DNA of 35,359 nt, taken from NCBI GenBank assembly GCA_005791535.1, contig SXWH01000233.1, positions 1 to 35,359 on the forward strand, read 5' to 3'. The DNA is from Verrucomicrobiaceae bacterium. GTDB taxonomy: Bacteria > Verrucomicrobiota > Verrucomicrobiia > Chthoniobacterales > Chthoniobacteraceae. The notes under the pieces were generated by a model that searched no databases, was not told where the DNA came from, and saw only the letters and a list, made by a program, of their open reading frames with translations. Both the position numbers and the translations under genes were made by a program. Below, in pieces: positions 34,019 through 35,359 of this stretch (position 1 is its first letter; every line of letters begins with the position of its first letter).

Positions 34019-34894
34019 TCATTTCCGAAGCGCACCCTTCAACGCGGCAGCGAGCAGCGGTCCGAGTCTCGACGTCTTCCGGGTGATGACACGAATGCTC
34101 CGCGTCGGCGCGGGCTTCAGCGGAAGATACACGAGCGCCTTATCCTTCGGAGCGGCTTCGACTGCCATGCGCGGCATCAGCGTGATTCCCATTCCAGCGC
34201 AAACCATGGCTTTCAGCGTCTCGATGCTCGCAGCGATCGAAACGCGTGACGCGCCAACGCTGTTTAAATTGCAGTAGCCGGCTGCCTGCTCGCTCAGACA
34301 GTGTCCGTCCTTCAGCAACAGCATCGTTTCGTCCTCGAGTTGTTTCGGCAAAACGGTCCGCTCCTTTGCCAGTGGATGCTTCCGAGCAAGCACGAGGAGG
34401 AGTTCATCGTGACCCAGTTCGGTCTCCGCGATGAGGGAATCGTTCGTCGATGTCGCGATGATTGCAGCATCGAGTTCGCCGCGTGCAGTCGCGGCAACGA
34501 GGTTCCGCGTGATGTCTTCGACGATCCTCAGGGTCGTTGCCGGATAAGCCGCCTTCATCGACCCCAGCAACGGTCCCAGTTGGTAAGGCGCGATTGTGGG
34601 GATCATCCCGAGCGTCACGGTCGCAGGCATGCGGCCCAGTTCGAGGGCGGCGTCATCGAGCAATTCCTGACGCGACTGCAAAATGGCCCGCGCCCTTTCC
34701 ACCAGCACACGACCCGATGCCGACACGACCACGCGTCGGCTGGTTCGTTCGATGAGCTGCACACCGAGCTCGGCTTCCAGTTTCTGCAACTGGAGACTCA
34801 GCGCGCTCTGGCTCACATGGCAATGCGCCGCCGCCTGCCCAAAGTGCCCGAGGTCGGCAACGGCTACGAGGTATTCGAGATCACGGAAATTCAT
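34019..34894 (-). CDS. oxyR: Hydrogen peroxide-responsive regulator OxyR
   Basis: A 291-residue LysR-type regulator. The N-terminal winged helix is 'MNFRDLEYLVAVADLGHFGQ' with recognition helix 'HVSQSALSLQLQKLEAELGV'. In the sensor domain both redox cysteines are present at the E. coli numbering: Cys199 in 'KDGHCLSEQ' and Cys208 in 'AAGYCNLNS'. 'METMVCAG'-type dimer-contact sequence appears as 'ETLKAMVCAGMGITLMPRMA', typical of OxyR. Peroxide should form the Cys199-Cys208 disulfide and switch the tetramer to activate antioxidant genes. The gene is divergent from katG with a 103-base shared control region and lies 100 bases upstream of the ATP-grasp gene on the same strand. Confidence 0.93.
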   Translation of the reverse strand: MNFRDLEYLVAVADLGHFGQAAAHCHVSQSALSLQLQKLEAELGVQLIERTSRRVVVSASGRVLVERARAILQSRQELLDDAALELGRMPATVTLGMIPTIAPYQLGPLLGSMKAAYPATTLRIVEDITRNLVAATARGELDAAIIATSTNDSLIAETELGHDELLLVLARKHPLAKERTVLPKQLEDETMLLLKDGHCLSEQAAGYCNLNSVGASRVSIAASIETLKAMVCAGMGITLMPRMAVEAAPKDKALVYLPLKPAPTRSIRVITRKTSRLGPLLAAALKGALRK

Positions 34895-34960
34895 CGATTG
34901 GCGGTGTAAATGAGTACTGCCGGATTTACCAATCGGATATTATCGCCGCCATCGGGTCAT
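34895..34960. promoter_or_regulatory. Candidate OxyR operator between oxyR and katG
   Basis: The gap between the divergent starts holds a dyad: CGATTGG (34895-34901) and TAAAT (34907-34911) on the left, ATTTACCAATCG (34924-34935) on the right, i.e. two matched blocks with a five-base offset. ATCG also recurs at 34932, 34942 and 34951, spaced 10 and 9 bases, close to one helical turn as expected for a LysR tetramer. The E. coli OxyR ATAG consensus itself is not matched. Assignment rests on position and symmetry only. Confidence 0.4.
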
Positions 34961-34997
34961 ACGGTCGTCCGCACGCGGACAAAACAAACAAGACCAT

Positions 34998-35359
34998 ATG
35001 AAAAACACACCTACACAACAGACCCGCCCTGTCATGAACGGCGGAATCCACACGCTCATCATCCCGCTCGTGAAGAGGCTGGCTCTCGCTACGATTCTCG
35101 GGTTTTCCACCGCGACGCTCCACGCGGAGGAAGCAAAATGCCCCATCACCGGACAGCAGGCACCGCCCTCGCGCCACACCGCAGCCGGAGCGATGACGAA
35201 CAGCGACTGGTGGCCGAATCAGCTCAACCTCAAAATCCTTCACCAGAACAACGTGAAGGGAAATCCGCTTGGCGGCGAATTCAACTACGCGGAGGAGTTC
35301 AAGAAGCTCGACCTCGCTGCGTTGAAAAAAGACCTCGCGGAATTGATGACCACTTCGCA
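34998..35359 (+). CDS. katG: Catalase-peroxidase KatG with export signal, N-terminal part
   Basis: The first 120 residues of a haem catalase-peroxidase that continues past the right edge. After a 50-residue N-terminal extension comes '[20 protein letters not shown]', '[19 protein letters not shown]' and '[20 protein letters not shown]', which are unmistakable KatG sequences. The extension contains a basic stretch and a hydrophobic core ('[20 protein letters not shown]'), a plausible signal peptide with cleavage after LHA, so this is probably a periplasmic KatG rather than the usual cytoplasmic one. The enzyme removes hydrogen peroxide by catalase and peroxidase cycles; active-site residues lie outside the window. 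Divergence from oxyR implies peroxide induction. Confidence 0.93.
   Translation, partial: MKNTPTQQTRPVMNGGIHTLIIPLVKRLALATILGFSTATLHAEEAKCPITGQQAPPSRHTAAGAMTNSDWWPNQLNLKILHQNNVKGNPLGGEFNYAEEFKKLDLAALKKDLAELMTTS

Noticed and set aside
1..35359. CRISPR arrays, insertion sequences, prophage genes and integrases
   Set aside because: Looked for direct repeats with regular spacers and for transposase, integrase or phage structural motifs; none seen.

Overview
This is a GC-rich, densely coded chromosomal window, most likely from a member of the Verrucomicrobiota. Pointers are: a giant exported LTD/CotH-type protein ending in a 'DGDGLSNLLEYA'-style tail, an exported FAD oxidoreductase, the LL-diaminopimelate aminotransferase (DapL) route to lysine, an exported protein with W/A-type helical repeats, and weak Shine-Dalgarno usage. 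The assignment is inferred from gene types; no rRNA or complete tRNA gene was seen.

Layout. 1-1927: minus-strand housekeeping and small genes (start of a secreted EF-hand-like protein, DUF3817 membrane protein, VF530/DUF2132 protein, TIM-barrel sugar isomerase/epimerase), with an imperfect inverted repeat at 600-713. 2076-7022: seven translationally coupled plus-strand genes for the type II secretion pseudopilus tip and inner-membrane platform (GspH, I, J, K, L, M and a GspC/PilP-like proline-rich protein). The secretin, ATPase, GspF and major pseudopilin genes are absent. 7158-10302: TMEM14-like protein, PaaK-like adenylate-forming enzyme, Hsp33 chaperone, TcdA. 10313-16157: a TPR protein with an apparent orphan Hsp70 substrate-binding domain, then the 1319-residue LTD/chitobiase-C/CotH protein. 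16306-17819: CYTH protein, glyoxalase and a BrnT/CopG-type toxin-antitoxin pair. 17825-19006: an unrecognised protein with possible NlpC/P60-like Cys/His features, followed by a lower-GC gap. 19339-22278: MgtE and an ABC-2-type permease. 22342-25539: DapL and the FAD oxidoreductase. 25631-28526: UgtP/MGDG-synthase-like glycosyltransferase overlapping a HAD phosphatase, then the helical-repeat exported protein.

28597-33918 is the most interesting stretch. A plus-strand FHA protein, whose C-terminal part looks like a MoxR AAA+ ATPase with no Walker A and only the lid domain intact, converges on a minus-strand operon. That operon encodes a circularly permuted ATP-grasp/Alpha-E fusion and two transglutaminase-like proteins, a combination known from comparative genomics as a predicted amide-bond-forming system of unknown product. 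The window closes with oxyR divergent from an apparently exported katG, a classical peroxide-response pair with a plausible operator between them.
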